A stretch of DNA of 64,000 nt from DAHUYF01 sp963838385 (GTDB lineage Bacteria; Pseudomonadota; Alphaproteobacteria; ATCC43930; CGMCC-115725): contig CAWIRE010000006.1 in NCBI GenBank assembly GCA_963838385.1, positions 310,001-374,000 of the forward strand, given 5' to 3'. Both the position numbers and the translations under genes were made by a program. The number at the start of each line of letters is the position of its first letter. The first letter of the stretch is position 1. Below, piece after piece: positions 34,588 to 42,794 of the stretch. Under the pieces are notes generated by a model. That model was not told the DNA's origin and did no database searches. It saw nothing but the letters and a program-made list of their open reading frames with translations.

Positions 34588-35514
34588 ATGCGACCGCTGA
34601 CGTTCGCCCTTGCCGCCTCCGGCCTGACCAAGCCGCTGAAGGAGGGCGCGGTCGATTGCGGCCGGCCGCTCGATTTCGTGCCGGTCGAGCAGATCGTGCC
34701 GCTGATGCGGCGCATGGTCCGCACGCAGGCCTTCGACATCTGCGAGATGGCGTTCACGACGTATCTCTGCGCCCGCGCCGCGGGCAAGCCGATCACCGCC
34801 ATCCCGGTCTTCGTCACCCGCAATTTCCACCATTGGGCGGCCTTCCAGAACGTCGATGCCGGGCTGCGGTCGCCGCGCGACCTCGAAGGCCGCGTCGTCG
34901 CGGTCAATCGCGGCTACACCGTCACCACCGGGCTCTGGGTGCGCGGCATCCTCGCCGCGGAATACGGGCTCGACCTGCGCCGGGTCACCTGGGCGCCGAC
35001 CGATGACGAGCATGTCGAGGAATATCAGGCGCCGCCCAACGTCACCTACAAGTTCCGCGGCCGCCCGATCGCCGAGCTGCTGCTGTCGGGCGAGGCGGTC
35101 GCGGCGGTGGGCGACGTCCGCAGCGAGGATCCCAAGATCAAGCCGCTCATCCCCGATGCCGAGGCGGCGGGCTTCGCCTGGTACCGCAAGACCGGGATCT
35201 ATCCGATCAATCACACGGTCGTGGTGCGGGACGAGGTGCTGGCGGCCGAGCCCGGCCTTGCCCGCGCGCTGCTCTCGGCTTTCGTCGCCGCCAAATCGGC
35301 CTATCTGGCGCGGCTCGACGCCGCCCGCGATCTTGCCCCGGCTGATGAAGCGGTCCGCCGGCGCGCGGCCGTGGTCGGCGATCCCTTCCCCTTCGGGGTC
35401 GAGGCCAACCGGCCGGCGCTGGAGGCGATCACGCGCTACGCCGTCGAGCAGCAGGTGATGCCGGCGGCGCTCAGGCCCGAGCAGCTCTTCGCCAGGAGCG
35501 CGTTGGAGCCTTAA
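34588..35514 (+). CDS. 4,5-dihydroxyphthalate decarboxylase-like / NMT1-type binding-fold protein
   Basis: A 308-residue cytoplasmic protein (no signal peptide) with the two-lobed periplasmic-binding fold. Its motif order, LKEGAVDCGRPLDFVP, FDICEMAFTTYLCARAAGKPITAIPVFVTR, RSPRDLEGRVVAVN and TTGLWVRGILAAEYG, resembles 4,5-dihydroxyphthalate decarboxylases (Pht5), which share this fold with ABC solute-binding proteins. The substrate is not proven. It starts nine bases after the crotonase gene and its stop overlaps the stop of the convergent OMA-hydratase-like gene by four bases. A plain binding-protein role is the main alternative. Confidence 0.65.
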   Translation: MRPLTFALAASGLTKPLKEGAVDCGRPLDFVPVEQIVPLMRRMVRTQAFDICEMAFTTYLCARAAGKPITAIPVFVTRNFHHWAAFQNVDAGLRSPRDLEGRVVAVNRGYTVTTGLWVRGILAAEYGLDLRRVTWAPTDDEHVEEYQAPPNVTYKFRGRPIAELLLSGEAVAAVGDVRSEDPKIKPLIPDAEAAGFAWYRKTGIYPINHTVVVRDEVLAAEPGLARALLSAFVAAKSAYLARLDAARDLAPADEAVRRRAAVVGDPFPFGVEANRPALEAITRYAVEQQVMPAALRPEQLFARSALEP

Positions 35515-36515
35515 GCCGAAAGGCGACTGAACACCCTTCGCACGTTGCCTTCGAAGATCTGCTGCCGCTCCTCGGCGCCGAGCCAGGAGACCGCCTCGAT
35601 ATAGCGCTTGGTGTCGTCGTAATGCTGGCCGGTCTCGGGATCGATGCCGCGCACCGCGCCCACCATCTCCGAGGCGAAGAGGATGTTCTCGATCGGCACC
35701 ACGCGCGTCAGCAGCTCGATCCCGGGCAGGTGATAGACGCAGGTGTCGAAGAATACGTTCTTGAGCAGCAGCTCCGTGAGCGGCGGCTTCTTCATGTCCT
35801 GCGCCAGCCCGCGATAGCGTCCCCAGTGATAAGGCACCGCGCCGCCGCCATGGGGGATGACGAATTTGAGCGTCGGGAAGTCCTTGAACAGGTCCGAGGT
35901 CAGGAACTGCATGAAGGCGGTGGTGTCGCCGTTGATGTAATGCGCCCCGGTGAAGTGGAAGGCGGGGTTGCAGGAGGCGCTGACATGCACCATCGCCGGC
36001 ATGTCGAGCTCGACCATCTTCTCATAGAGCGGGTACCACCAGCGGTCGGTGAGCGGCGGATCGGTCCAGTAGCCGCCCGAGGGGTCGGGGTTGAGGTTGC
36101 AGCCGACGAAGCCCATCGCGACGCAACGCTCGAGCTCGTCGATGCAATTGGCCGGCGGCACCCCCGGCGATTGCGGCAGCTGGCAGACGGCGGCGAAGTT
36201 CTTCGGATAAAGCGTGCAGACGCGGTGGATGAGATCGTTGCAATGCTCCGACCAGTGCTGGCTGGTGGTGGCGTCGCCGATATGGTGCGACATGCCCGAG
36301 GCGCGCGGCGAGAACAGGGTGAGGTCGGTGCCGCGCTCGCGCTGCAGCCGGAGCTGCGAGTTCTCCAGGCTCTCGCGGATCTCGTCGTCGCTGATGGCGA
36401 CCTTGCCCTTGAGCGGGGCGTGGGAGGCGTCCGCGAGCGCCGCGATCTGGCTCTTGCGCCAGCTCTCCAGCGCCTTGGGCGCGGTGGTGTAGTGCCCGTG
36501 ACAGTCGATGATCAT
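35511..36515 (-). CDS. 4-oxalomesaconate hydratase-like amidohydrolase
   Basis: A 334-residue amidohydrolase (TIM-barrel) on the reverse strand. The N-terminal MIIDCHGHYTTAPKALESW gives the HxH metal site, and LTLFSPRASGMSHHIGD, GCNLNPDPSGG, MVHVSASCNPAFHFTGAHY, IPHGGGAVPYHWGRYRGLA and FASEMVGAVRGIDP closely follow LigJ, the 4-oxalomesaconate hydratase of the protocatechuate 4,5-cleavage pathway. Orthology is inferred; related family members (2-pyrone-dicarboxylate or other decarboxylases) are the alternative. It is convergent with the Pht5-like gene and divergent from the aldolase gene at 36632. Confidence 0.72.
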   Translation of the reverse strand: MIIDCHGHYTTAPKALESWRKSQIAALADASHAPLKGKVAISDDEIRESLENSQLRLQRERGTDLTLFSPRASGMSHHIGDATTSQHWSEHCNDLIHRVCTLYPKNFAAVCQLPQSPGVPPANCIDELERCVAMGFVGCNLNPDPSGGYWTDPPLTDRWWYPLYEKMVELDMPAMVHVSASCNPAFHFTGAHYINGDTTAFMQFLTSDLFKDFPTLKFVIPHGGGAVPYHWGRYRGLAQDMKKPPLTELLLKNVFFDTCVYHLPGIELLTRVVPIENILFASEMVGAVRGIDPETGQHYDDTKRYIEAVSWLGAEERQQIFEGNVRRVFSRLSA

Positions 36516-36631
36516 GCGGCCCTCGCGGCAAGACGGCGCGCGATGCTAGTCGCCGCCCGCGCGGCCGGCAACTCTCCCGCGCCCGCGGCCGATCTGCTAG
36601 GGTGCGCGCCGGTATCTGCGAAGGAGCGATC

Positions 36632-37495
36632 ATGGCCGAGCTGCCTCGTCTCAACGGTGTGATCCGTGCGTTGGAGCAGGGTCAGCCGGCTTTCGCCGCC
36701 TTCTGCCAGGCCGAGACCGAGGCCGCGCTCGCCATGAGCACGGCCAGGTATGACGGCATCGTCTTCGAGATGGAGCACAACCCGTGGGACGTGCGGGCGC
36801 TGCGCGACAGCCTGCAATACATGCTGAACCGGCGGCAGATCGCGCAATCGGCCTCGCTCGCGCCGGCGGTGACGCCGATGGTGCGCATCCCGCCCAATGG
36901 CAGCGAGAAGAACCAGTGGCTCGCCAAGCAGGCGCTCGATCTCGGCGCCTATGGCGTGGTCTGGCCGCATGTCAGCAGCGCCGAGGAGGCCTATAACGCC
37001 GTCGCCTCCTGCCGTTATCCGCGGCTCAAAAGCGCGCCGCTCTACGAGCCCCGGGGCGCGCGCGGCGACGGGCCGACCGCGGCGGCGCGCTATTGGGGCC
37101 TGACGCAGCAGGAATACTATGCCAAGGCCGATGTCTGGCCGCTCAACCCCGCGGGCGAGATCTTCGTCATCCTGATGATCGAGGACACCGCCGGCATTGG
37201 CAATCTCTCGGAGATGCTGCGCCACGTGCCCGGCATCGGCGCCATCCTGATCGGCGAGGGCGACCTCAGCCAGGAGCTGGGCTTTCCCCGGCAATACGAG
37301 CACCCCCAGGTGCTGGCGGCGATGGCCGAGGTGGTGCGCGTCTGCCGGGAGCACAAGGTGGTGGTCGGCCATCCTCATGTCGACGCCGCCAATGCCGGGC
37401 GCATCCTGGAGGAAGGCTATCGCTTCCTGATGGCGGCGCCGGCGCGCAGCTATGCCGGGCTGGAGAAGGCGCGCTCGCTCGCCGGGCGGAGCTGA
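36632..37495 (+). CDS. HpcH/HpaI family aldolase
   Basis: A 287-residue class II pyruvate-type aldolase. Family features are YDGIVFEMEHNPWD (metal-site acid-His pair), PMVRIPPNG with the substrate arginine, GAYGVVWPHVSSAEEA, the metal-binding glutamate in ILMIEDTAGIGNLSEML and the aspartate in ILIGEGDLSQELG. Cleavage of a 4-hydroxy-2-oxo acid to pyruvate is expected; the exact substrate is unknown. The ATG at 36632 follows AAGGAG. It is divergent from the LigJ-like gene with 116 bases between, a shared control region, so a role in the same ring-cleavage pathway is plausible. Confidence 0.8.
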   Translation: MAELPRLNGVIRALEQGQPAFAAFCQAETEAALAMSTARYDGIVFEMEHNPWDVRALRDSLQYMLNRRQIAQSASLAPAVTPMVRIPPNGSEKNQWLAKQALDLGAYGVVWPHVSSAEEAYNAVASCRYPRLKSAPLYEPRGARGDGPTAAARYWGLTQQEYYAKADVWPLNPAGEIFVILMIEDTAGIGNLSEMLRHVPGIGAILIGEGDLSQELGFPRQYEHPQVLAAMAEVVRVCREHKVVVGHPHVDAANAGRILEEGYRFLMAAPARSYAGLEKARSLAGRS

Positions 37496-37500
37496 GGCGG

Positions 37501-37698
37501 CTAGGAAACCACCGCACAGACCGCCGCGGCCAGCAGCAGCGCGCTCGCCGCCAGCGACAGCAGCCGCGGCAGGCCGAAGGCGCCGCGGCAATTGTCGTTG
37601 GCCGGGCGCGGCGGCGGGCCCCGCCACAGCAGGCTCGCGACGTAGCGGCGCTCGCCGCCGGGCTCGCGCCACCGGCCGTGGCGGCTGACGCTAGCCAC
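37501..37698 (-). CDS. small membrane protein, hypothetical
   Basis: A 65-residue reverse-strand frame that overlaps the end of gltA by eight bases, a spacing typical of coupled genes. It has a basic N-terminus, the stretch PRPANDNCRG (a motif seen in many small alphaproteobacterial proteins) and one C-terminal hydrophobic helix (about residues 45-64). It has no recognisable family, and could be a chance frame in GC-rich DNA; the hydrophobic tail and position favour a real gene slightly. Confidence 0.4.
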   Translation of the reverse strand: MASVSRHGRWREPGGERRYVASLLWRGPPPRPANDNCRGAFGLPRLLSLAASALLLAAAVCAVVS

Positions 37699-39049
37699 GC
37701 TTGGTCAGCGGCACGTAGTGCCGCAGCGTCTTGCCGGTATAGAGCTGGCGCGGGCGGCCGATCTTGGCGTTGGGGTCCTCGATCATCTCGTTCCACTGCG
37801 CCACCCAGCCCACCGTGCGCGCGATGGCGAACAGCACGGTGAACATCGACATCGGGAAGCCCATCGCGCGCAGGATGATGCCGGAATAGAAATCGACGTT
37901 GGGATAGAGCTTCTTCTCGACGAAATACTCGTCGTGCAGCGCGATGCGCTCCAGCTCCATGGCGAGGTCGAGCAGCGGCTCGTCGCGCACGCCGAGCTCG
38001 TCCAGCACCGCATGGCAGCTCTTGCGCAGCACCGCCGCGCGCGGATCGTAGTTCTTGTAGACGCGGTGGCCGAAGCCCATCAGGCGGAAATGGTCGCCCT
38101 TGTCCTTGGCGCGCTCGACGAATTCCGGCACGCGCTTCTTGTCGCCGATCTGCATCAGCATCCGCAGCACCGCCTCGTTGGCGCCGCCATGCGACGGGCC
38201 CCACAGCGAGGCGATGCCGGCGGCGATGCAGGCGAAGGGATTGGCGCCCGAGGAGCCCGCGAGCCGCACCGTCGAGGTCGAGGCGTTCTGCTCGTGATCG
38301 GCGTGCAGGATGAAGATCAGATCCATCGCGCGCGCCAGCACCGGGTTGACCTTGTATTCCTCCGCCGGCACCGCGAATATCATGTGCAGGAAGTTCTCGG
38401 CGTATTTCAGGTCGTTGCGCGGATAGATGAAGGGCTGGCCCACCGAATACTTGTAGGCCATCGCCGCGATGGTGGGCATCTTGGCGATGAGCCGGTGGCT
38501 CGCGATCACCCGCTGCTGCGGATCGTTGATGTCGGTGCTGTCGTGGTAGAAGGCGGAGAGCGCGCCGACCACGCCGCACATGACGGCCATCGGATGCGCG
38601 TCGCGGCGGAAGCCGCGGAAGAAGGCGATGAGCTGCTCATGCACCATGGTGTGCAAGGTGATGTCGCGCTCGAATTTCTTCTTCTGCCCGCCGGTCGGCA
38701 GCTCGCCGTTCAGCAGCAGGTAGGCGGTCTCCATGAAGTCGCTGCTCTCGGCCAGCTCCTCGATGGGATAGCCGCGATAGAAGAGCTCGCCCTTGTCGCC
38801 GTCGATGTAGGTGATCTTGGATTCGCAGCTGCCGGTCGCGGTGAAGCCGGGGTCGAAGGTGAAATGGCCGAGATCGGCGTAGAGGCGCCTGATGTCCATC
38901 ACCTTGGGGCCCAGCGTCCCGGTCAGCAACGGCAGCTCGACGGACTGGCCCGTAGCATTGTCGGTGACGGTACAGCTCTCGCGCGTTCCCGGGGAGCCGC
39001 TCTTGCCGGCGGGCGCTTTGGCTTTTGCGTCGGGCGTCTTGGTGTCCAT
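37691..39049 (-). CDS. gltA: citrate synthase
   Basis: A 452-residue type II (hexameric Gram-negative type) citrate synthase condensing oxaloacetate and acetyl-CoA at the entry of the TCA cycle. The catalytic triad lies in LIFILHADHEQNASTST (His), SLWGPSHGGANEAVLRML (His) and KGDHFRLMGFGHRVYKNYDPRA (Asp region further on). The start at 39049 gives MDTKTPDAKAKAPAGKSG, a polar extension of about 30 residues before the conserved ELPLLTGTLGPKVMDIR; in-frame starts further upstream are less likely. It lies 97 bases downstream of gltX on the same strand. Confidence 0.96.
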   Translation of the reverse strand: MDTKTPDAKAKAPAGKSGSPGTRESCTVTDNATGQSVELPLLTGTLGPKVMDIRRLYADLGHFTFDPGFTATGSCESKITYIDGDKGELFYRGYPIEELAESSDFMETAYLLLNGELPTGGQKKKFERDITLHTMVHEQLIAFFRGFRRDAHPMAVMCGVVGALSAFYHDSTDINDPQQRVIASHRLIAKMPTIAAMAYKYSVGQPFIYPRNDLKYAENFLHMIFAVPAEEYKVNPVLARAMDLIFILHADHEQNASTSTVRLAGSSGANPFACIAAGIASLWGPSHGGANEAVLRMLMQIGDKKRVPEFVERAKDKGDHFRLMGFGHRVYKNYDPRAAVLRKSCHAVLDELGVRDEPLLDLAMELERIALHDEYFVEKKLYPNVDFYSGIILRAMGFPMSMFTVLFAIARTVGWVAQWNEMIEDPNAKIGRPRQLYTGKTLRHYVPLTKRG

Positions 39050-39146
39050 CGGCTTTATCCTTGACTGACTTTGTTGCGGTGCAACAGACCCCTTGCGTTG
39101 CAGCATAGGACGGCCCCGTGCTTTTATCAAATCCTCCAGTGGGCGG

Positions 39147-40547
39147 TCAGCCACGCGCGCGATCGGCCAGGCGGGCCAGCGTCTCCTCCCGCCCAAGCAC
39201 TTCCATCACCTCGAAAATCGGCGGCGAGACGGTGCTGCCCACCAGGGCGGCGCGCAGCGGCTGGGCGACCGCGCCGAGCTTCAGCCCCTGGCTTTCGGCA
39301 AAGCCGCGCACCGCCTCTTCGAGCGCCGGTCCGCGCCACTCGGCCGCCGCCAGCAGCGGCTCGAGCCGTCCCAGCAGCGACGGCGCGTCGCCGGCCAGCT
39401 GCGCCCGGGCCTTGTCGTCGAGCGGGATCGGCCGGGGCTCGACATAAAAGCGCGCCTTGTCGGCGAGCTCGGCCAGCGTCTTGGCGCGCGGCTTGAGCCC
39501 GGGCATGGCGGCGAGCAGCCGGGCGCGGCGCGCCTCGTCGAGCGGCTGGCCCAGCGCCCGCTCCAGCCGCGGCGCCGCCAGCTCGACGAGGCGCGCATCG
39601 GCGCTGGCGCGGATGTAGTGCCCGTTCAGATTGTCGAGCTTGGCGAAGTCGAAGCGCGCCGGGGCGCGGCCGACGGCGTCGATGTCGAACCACTCGATCG
39701 CCTGCCCGGTCGGGATGATCTCGGCATCGCCATGGGCCCAGCCGAGCCGCAGCAGGTAATTGCGCAGCGCCTCGGGCAGGTAGCCCATGTCGCGATAGGC
39801 GTCGACGCCGAGCGCGCCGTGCCGCTTGGAGAGCTTGGCGCCGTCGGGCCCGTGGATCAGCGGCACATGCGCGAAGTCCGGCACCGTCCAGTCCAGCGCG
39901 CGATAGATCTGGGTCTGGCGGAAGGCATTGTTGAGGTGATCGTCGCCGCGGATGACATGGGTGATGCCCATGTCGTGATCGTCGACGACGACCGAGAGAT
40001 TGTAGGTCGGCGTGCCGTCCGACCGCAGGATGATGAGATCGTCGAGCTGCGTGTTGGCGACGGTGACGGTGCCCTGCACGTGGTCGCGGATCACCGTCTC
40101 GCCGCTGCGCGGCGCCTTGAGGCGGATGGCGGGCTTGATGCCGGGCGGCGCCTCGCGCGGATCGCGATCGCGCCAGGTGCCGTCATAAAGCATGGCGCGC
40201 CCCTCGGCGCGCGCGCGCTCGCGCATCGCCGCCAGCTCCTCGGGCGTGCAGTAGCAGTGATAGGCGTTGCCGGAAGCGAGCAGCTGGCGCACCGCCTCGG
40301 CGTGGCGCGCCGCGCGCTCCGACTGCAGCACGATGTCGCCGTCCCAGTGCAGCTCGAGCCAGGAGAGGCCGTCGATGATCGCGTCGACGGCCTCGCGGGT
40401 CGAGCGCTGGCGATCGGTGTCCTCGATGCGCAGCCGGAAGGTCCCGCCATGGTGCCGGGCGAAGAGCCAGTTGAAGAGGGCGGTGCGCGCGCCGCCGATA
40501 TGGAGGAAGCCGGTGGGCGAGGGGGCGAAGCGGACGACGACGCTCAT
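39147..40547 (-). CDS. gltX: glutamyl-tRNA synthetase
   Basis: A 466-residue class I synthetase charging tRNA-Glu (or also tRNA-Gln where Gat amidotransferase is used). The HIGH-type motif reads FAPSPTGFLHIGGARTAL and the KMSKS-type motif KLSKRHGALGV; HCYCTPEEL matches the zinc-like insertion region. The start MSVVVRFAPSPTG (40547) is preferred over an in-frame ATG six codons upstream. With gltA it forms the conserved gltA-gltX pair; comEC, the usual next neighbour, is 5 kb away here. Confidence 0.96.
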   Translation of the reverse strand: MSVVVRFAPSPTGFLHIGGARTALFNWLFARHHGGTFRLRIEDTDRQRSTREAVDAIIDGLSWLELHWDGDIVLQSERAARHAEAVRQLLASGNAYHCYCTPEELAAMRERARAEGRAMLYDGTWRDRDPREAPPGIKPAIRLKAPRSGETVIRDHVQGTVTVANTQLDDLIILRSDGTPTYNLSVVVDDHDMGITHVIRGDDHLNNAFRQTQIYRALDWTVPDFAHVPLIHGPDGAKLSKRHGALGVDAYRDMGYLPEALRNYLLRLGWAHGDAEIIPTGQAIEWFDIDAVGRAPARFDFAKLDNLNGHYIRASADARLVELAAPRLERALGQPLDEARRARLLAAMPGLKPRAKTLAELADKARFYVEPRPIPLDDKARAQLAGDAPSLLGRLEPLLAAAEWRGPALEEAVRGFAESQGLKLGAVAQPLRAALVGSTVSPPIFEVMEVLGREETLARLADRARG

Positions 40548-40831
40548 GATCGCGCGATGTAGCACATCGGCCGGGGCGCGTCATGCGCCGGCGCGCGGGC
40601 CCGCCGCCCCCCATACGCAGCGCCGTCGGCGTCGGGGAGCATCCTACGCCCCCGGTGTACGCCCCCGACTCAAAATTCGCCGTGCGTCGATGACGTAGGG
40701 AGCGCCGGAGAGGCCCCGGCAACCACGATACCGCCGCGCCCCTCGGCCGCCAAGGCTGCTCGCCGCCGCTTACCGCGCCGGGCGATCTCGGCTAAGCTTG
40801 CGCGCAGGTTTCTCGTCGGGGCGCGGTGGCC

Positions 40832-42067
40832 ATGAGGCTTTTGCTGGCGGCGATGCTCTGCCTCGTGCTGGGTGCGGGCGGCGCCGCGGCCGACAGCGCG
40901 CCGATCAAGGTCGGCACCGCGCTCGACCTCACCAACCGCTACGCCTATTTCGTTCCGGAATACTCGGCCGGCCAGCGCGACTACATCGCCCTCGTCAACG
41001 CGCGCGGCGGCATCAAGGGCCATCCGGTGCAGATCGTCCTCCTCGATCATGCCAACAACGTCCAGCGCGGCATCGCCGAGTATCGCCAGATGCGGGATGA
41101 CGGCGTGGTGGTGATGGATTTCCTCAATGCGGCGATCGCCCAGGCGGTGACGCCGCTGGCGCTGGCCGACGGCGTCAACGTCATGACGATGTTCCATGGC
41201 CGCCCCGACGCCGCCGACGGCAGGGTGTTCCCGACGATCTTCCCGATGTCGGCGACCTTCTGGTCGCAGGCGGCCGATCTCGTCAAATACATCGAGGACG
41301 AGGAAAAGGAGCTGATCGGCGGCAAGCGCATCGCGCTGGTCGGCATGGACAACGAGATCGGCCACGAGGTCGAGCCGGTGCTGGCGGAGCTGTCGCGCCG
41401 GCTGCGCTTCAAGTTCCGCGCCTTCTACTATCCGCCGCCGGGCATGGAGCAGCAGGCCGCATGGAAGGAGGCCAAGCGCTTCGCGCCCGACTGGACCATC
41501 GTCTGGGGCGCCGGCCTCGCCCAGGGGCAGTCGGTCCGCGAGGCGATCGCCCAGGGCTTCAAGCTCGACCACGTCGCCTTCAACGTCGCCATGGCGGAGT
41601 CCGATCTCAAGCCGTTCGGCGCCGCCTCGGCCGGCGTGCTGAAATTCGAGGGCGTGGCGAGCGGCCGCGAGTTGCCGCCGATCGCCGCGATCGAGCAGGA
41701 GGTGATCGCCAAGGGCCACGGCGCGGGCAAGCCCGAGGATGTCGGCAACGTCTATTACAATGCCGGCGTCGCCGGCATGGCGCTCTTCGCCGAGGCGGCG
41801 CGGCTGGCGCTGGCGAGCGAGGGCGAGCCGCTGACCCGGGTCAAGCTCAAGCGCGGCTACGAGCGGCTGCGCGAGTTCACCGCCGACGGTCTGCTGCCGC
41901 CCACCACCATCACCGCGCGCGACCATCAGGGCGGCGGCCGCGGCCGCGTCGTGCAATGGGACGGCACGCGCTGGATCGAGCGGCGCCACTGGTTCGCGGC
42001 CTATCAGGACATCGTCTGGGATCTCATCACCAAGAGCTCGGCGCAGTTCAAGGCGACGGGGAAATAG
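40832..42067 (+). CDS. branched-chain amino acid-type ABC transporter substrate-binding protein
   Basis: A 411-residue periplasmic binding protein of the LivK/type 1 fold. The signal peptide (MRLLLAAMLCLVLGAGGAAA, cleavage near residue 21) is followed by PIKVGTALDLTNRYAYF and VNARGGIKGHPVQIVLLDHANN, typical of the family. No permease or ATPase gene is nearby, so it is an orphan binding protein, possibly for hydrophobic amino acids, amides or aromatic acids. A GTG two codons upstream is an alternative start. It lies divergent from gltX, in a region that interrupts gltX-comEC synteny. Confidence 0.85.
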   Translation: MRLLLAAMLCLVLGAGGAAADSAPIKVGTALDLTNRYAYFVPEYSAGQRDYIALVNARGGIKGHPVQIVLLDHANNVQRGIAEYRQMRDDGVVVMDFLNAAIAQAVTPLALADGVNVMTMFHGRPDAADGRVFPTIFPMSATFWSQAADLVKYIEDEEKELIGGKRIALVGMDNEIGHEVEPVLAELSRRLRFKFRAFYYPPPGMEQQAAWKEAKRFAPDWTIVWGAGLAQGQSVREAIAQGFKLDHVAFNVAMAESDLKPFGAASAGVLKFEGVASGRELPPIAAIEQEVIAKGHGAGKPEDVGNVYYNAGVAGMALFAEAARLALASEGEPLTRVKLKRGYERLREFTADGLLPPTTITARDHQGGGRGRVVQWDGTRWIERRHWFAAYQDIVWDLITKSSAQFKATGK

Positions 42068-42794
42068 CGCGGGCGCCTCCCTATCCGGTTAGCGCAGGTA
42101 GAGTCGACCGCCTCCGGTTCCGGCCGGTATCCGGACATCGTCTAGACGGCATCGCATTTCTCAGGTTGGCTCGACGCGGACATTTAACGCGCCAAAAGGC
42201 CCGCCGACGATCGACACGCGTAGTCCAATGTCCCGCTCGAGATGCTTGCCAAGGATGCGGGTTGCTCGCCGGGGAGGACGATCTGATCCTCGCGACTTTG
42301 ACGCGTTCGCATTTAGTTCCTGTCGCGCGGTGCGACGGACGTTTGTCTGAAAAGCCGCAGTGTTTCGCCAGCGCGTGTTAAAATCCTGCCGCTTCGCCTT
42401 GGCCCCACAGCATCGCCGGCTTGGCGCCGCGAACAACTTATGAGGAATTTGCTGCTCGGGTCTTGCCTCAATGAGCAATTGAACCGGACCGTTGTCGCGA
42501 TCATCCTGCGCGCATGTATGTATACGAACGATCGCCGGGAGGAGCGCGCAGGCGGCAACCACATGTTGGCGCCCTTTGGAATGATATGAGACCTCCGCCG
42601 CCCCGGTCGGCGCTCCCGCGCGCCGCACTCTTCCGCCTTATCTGCCCTGCCGCCTCTCGGCTCGATCGTCGGACCATGCTCGGTTGTGCACGCCTCGCCA
42701 CCGTGGCGACGGCGTCCGCACATGTCCGCGCCGCTGCAGCCGATAAGAGCTGGAACGCGGCAGACGATCTGGCTGCGGTCGAGACGGATTTTCG
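42068..42794. other. 727-base gap without a supported gene
   Basis: No frame on either strand resembles a protein; the longer reverse frames here (up to about 167 codons) have no domain-like content. The region looks less GC-rich than its surroundings, especially 42360-42540. It starts with the left copy of the 22-bp inverted repeat (42077-42098) and has a TCTAGACGGCATCGC stretch near 42140 loosely echoed at 45402-45417. It presumably holds the promoter of the sensor kinase gene, but no clear boxes could be placed. Confidence 0.6.
42077..42098 (+). repeat. 22-bp inverted repeat, left copy
   Basis: CTCCCTATCCGGTTAGCGCA followed by GG is the exact reverse complement of 45550-45571. The two copies enclose 3.45 kb containing only the sensor kinase gene. 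This copy begins ten bases after the stop codon of the binding-protein gene. No target duplication is seen outside the repeats. Confidence 0.9.
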
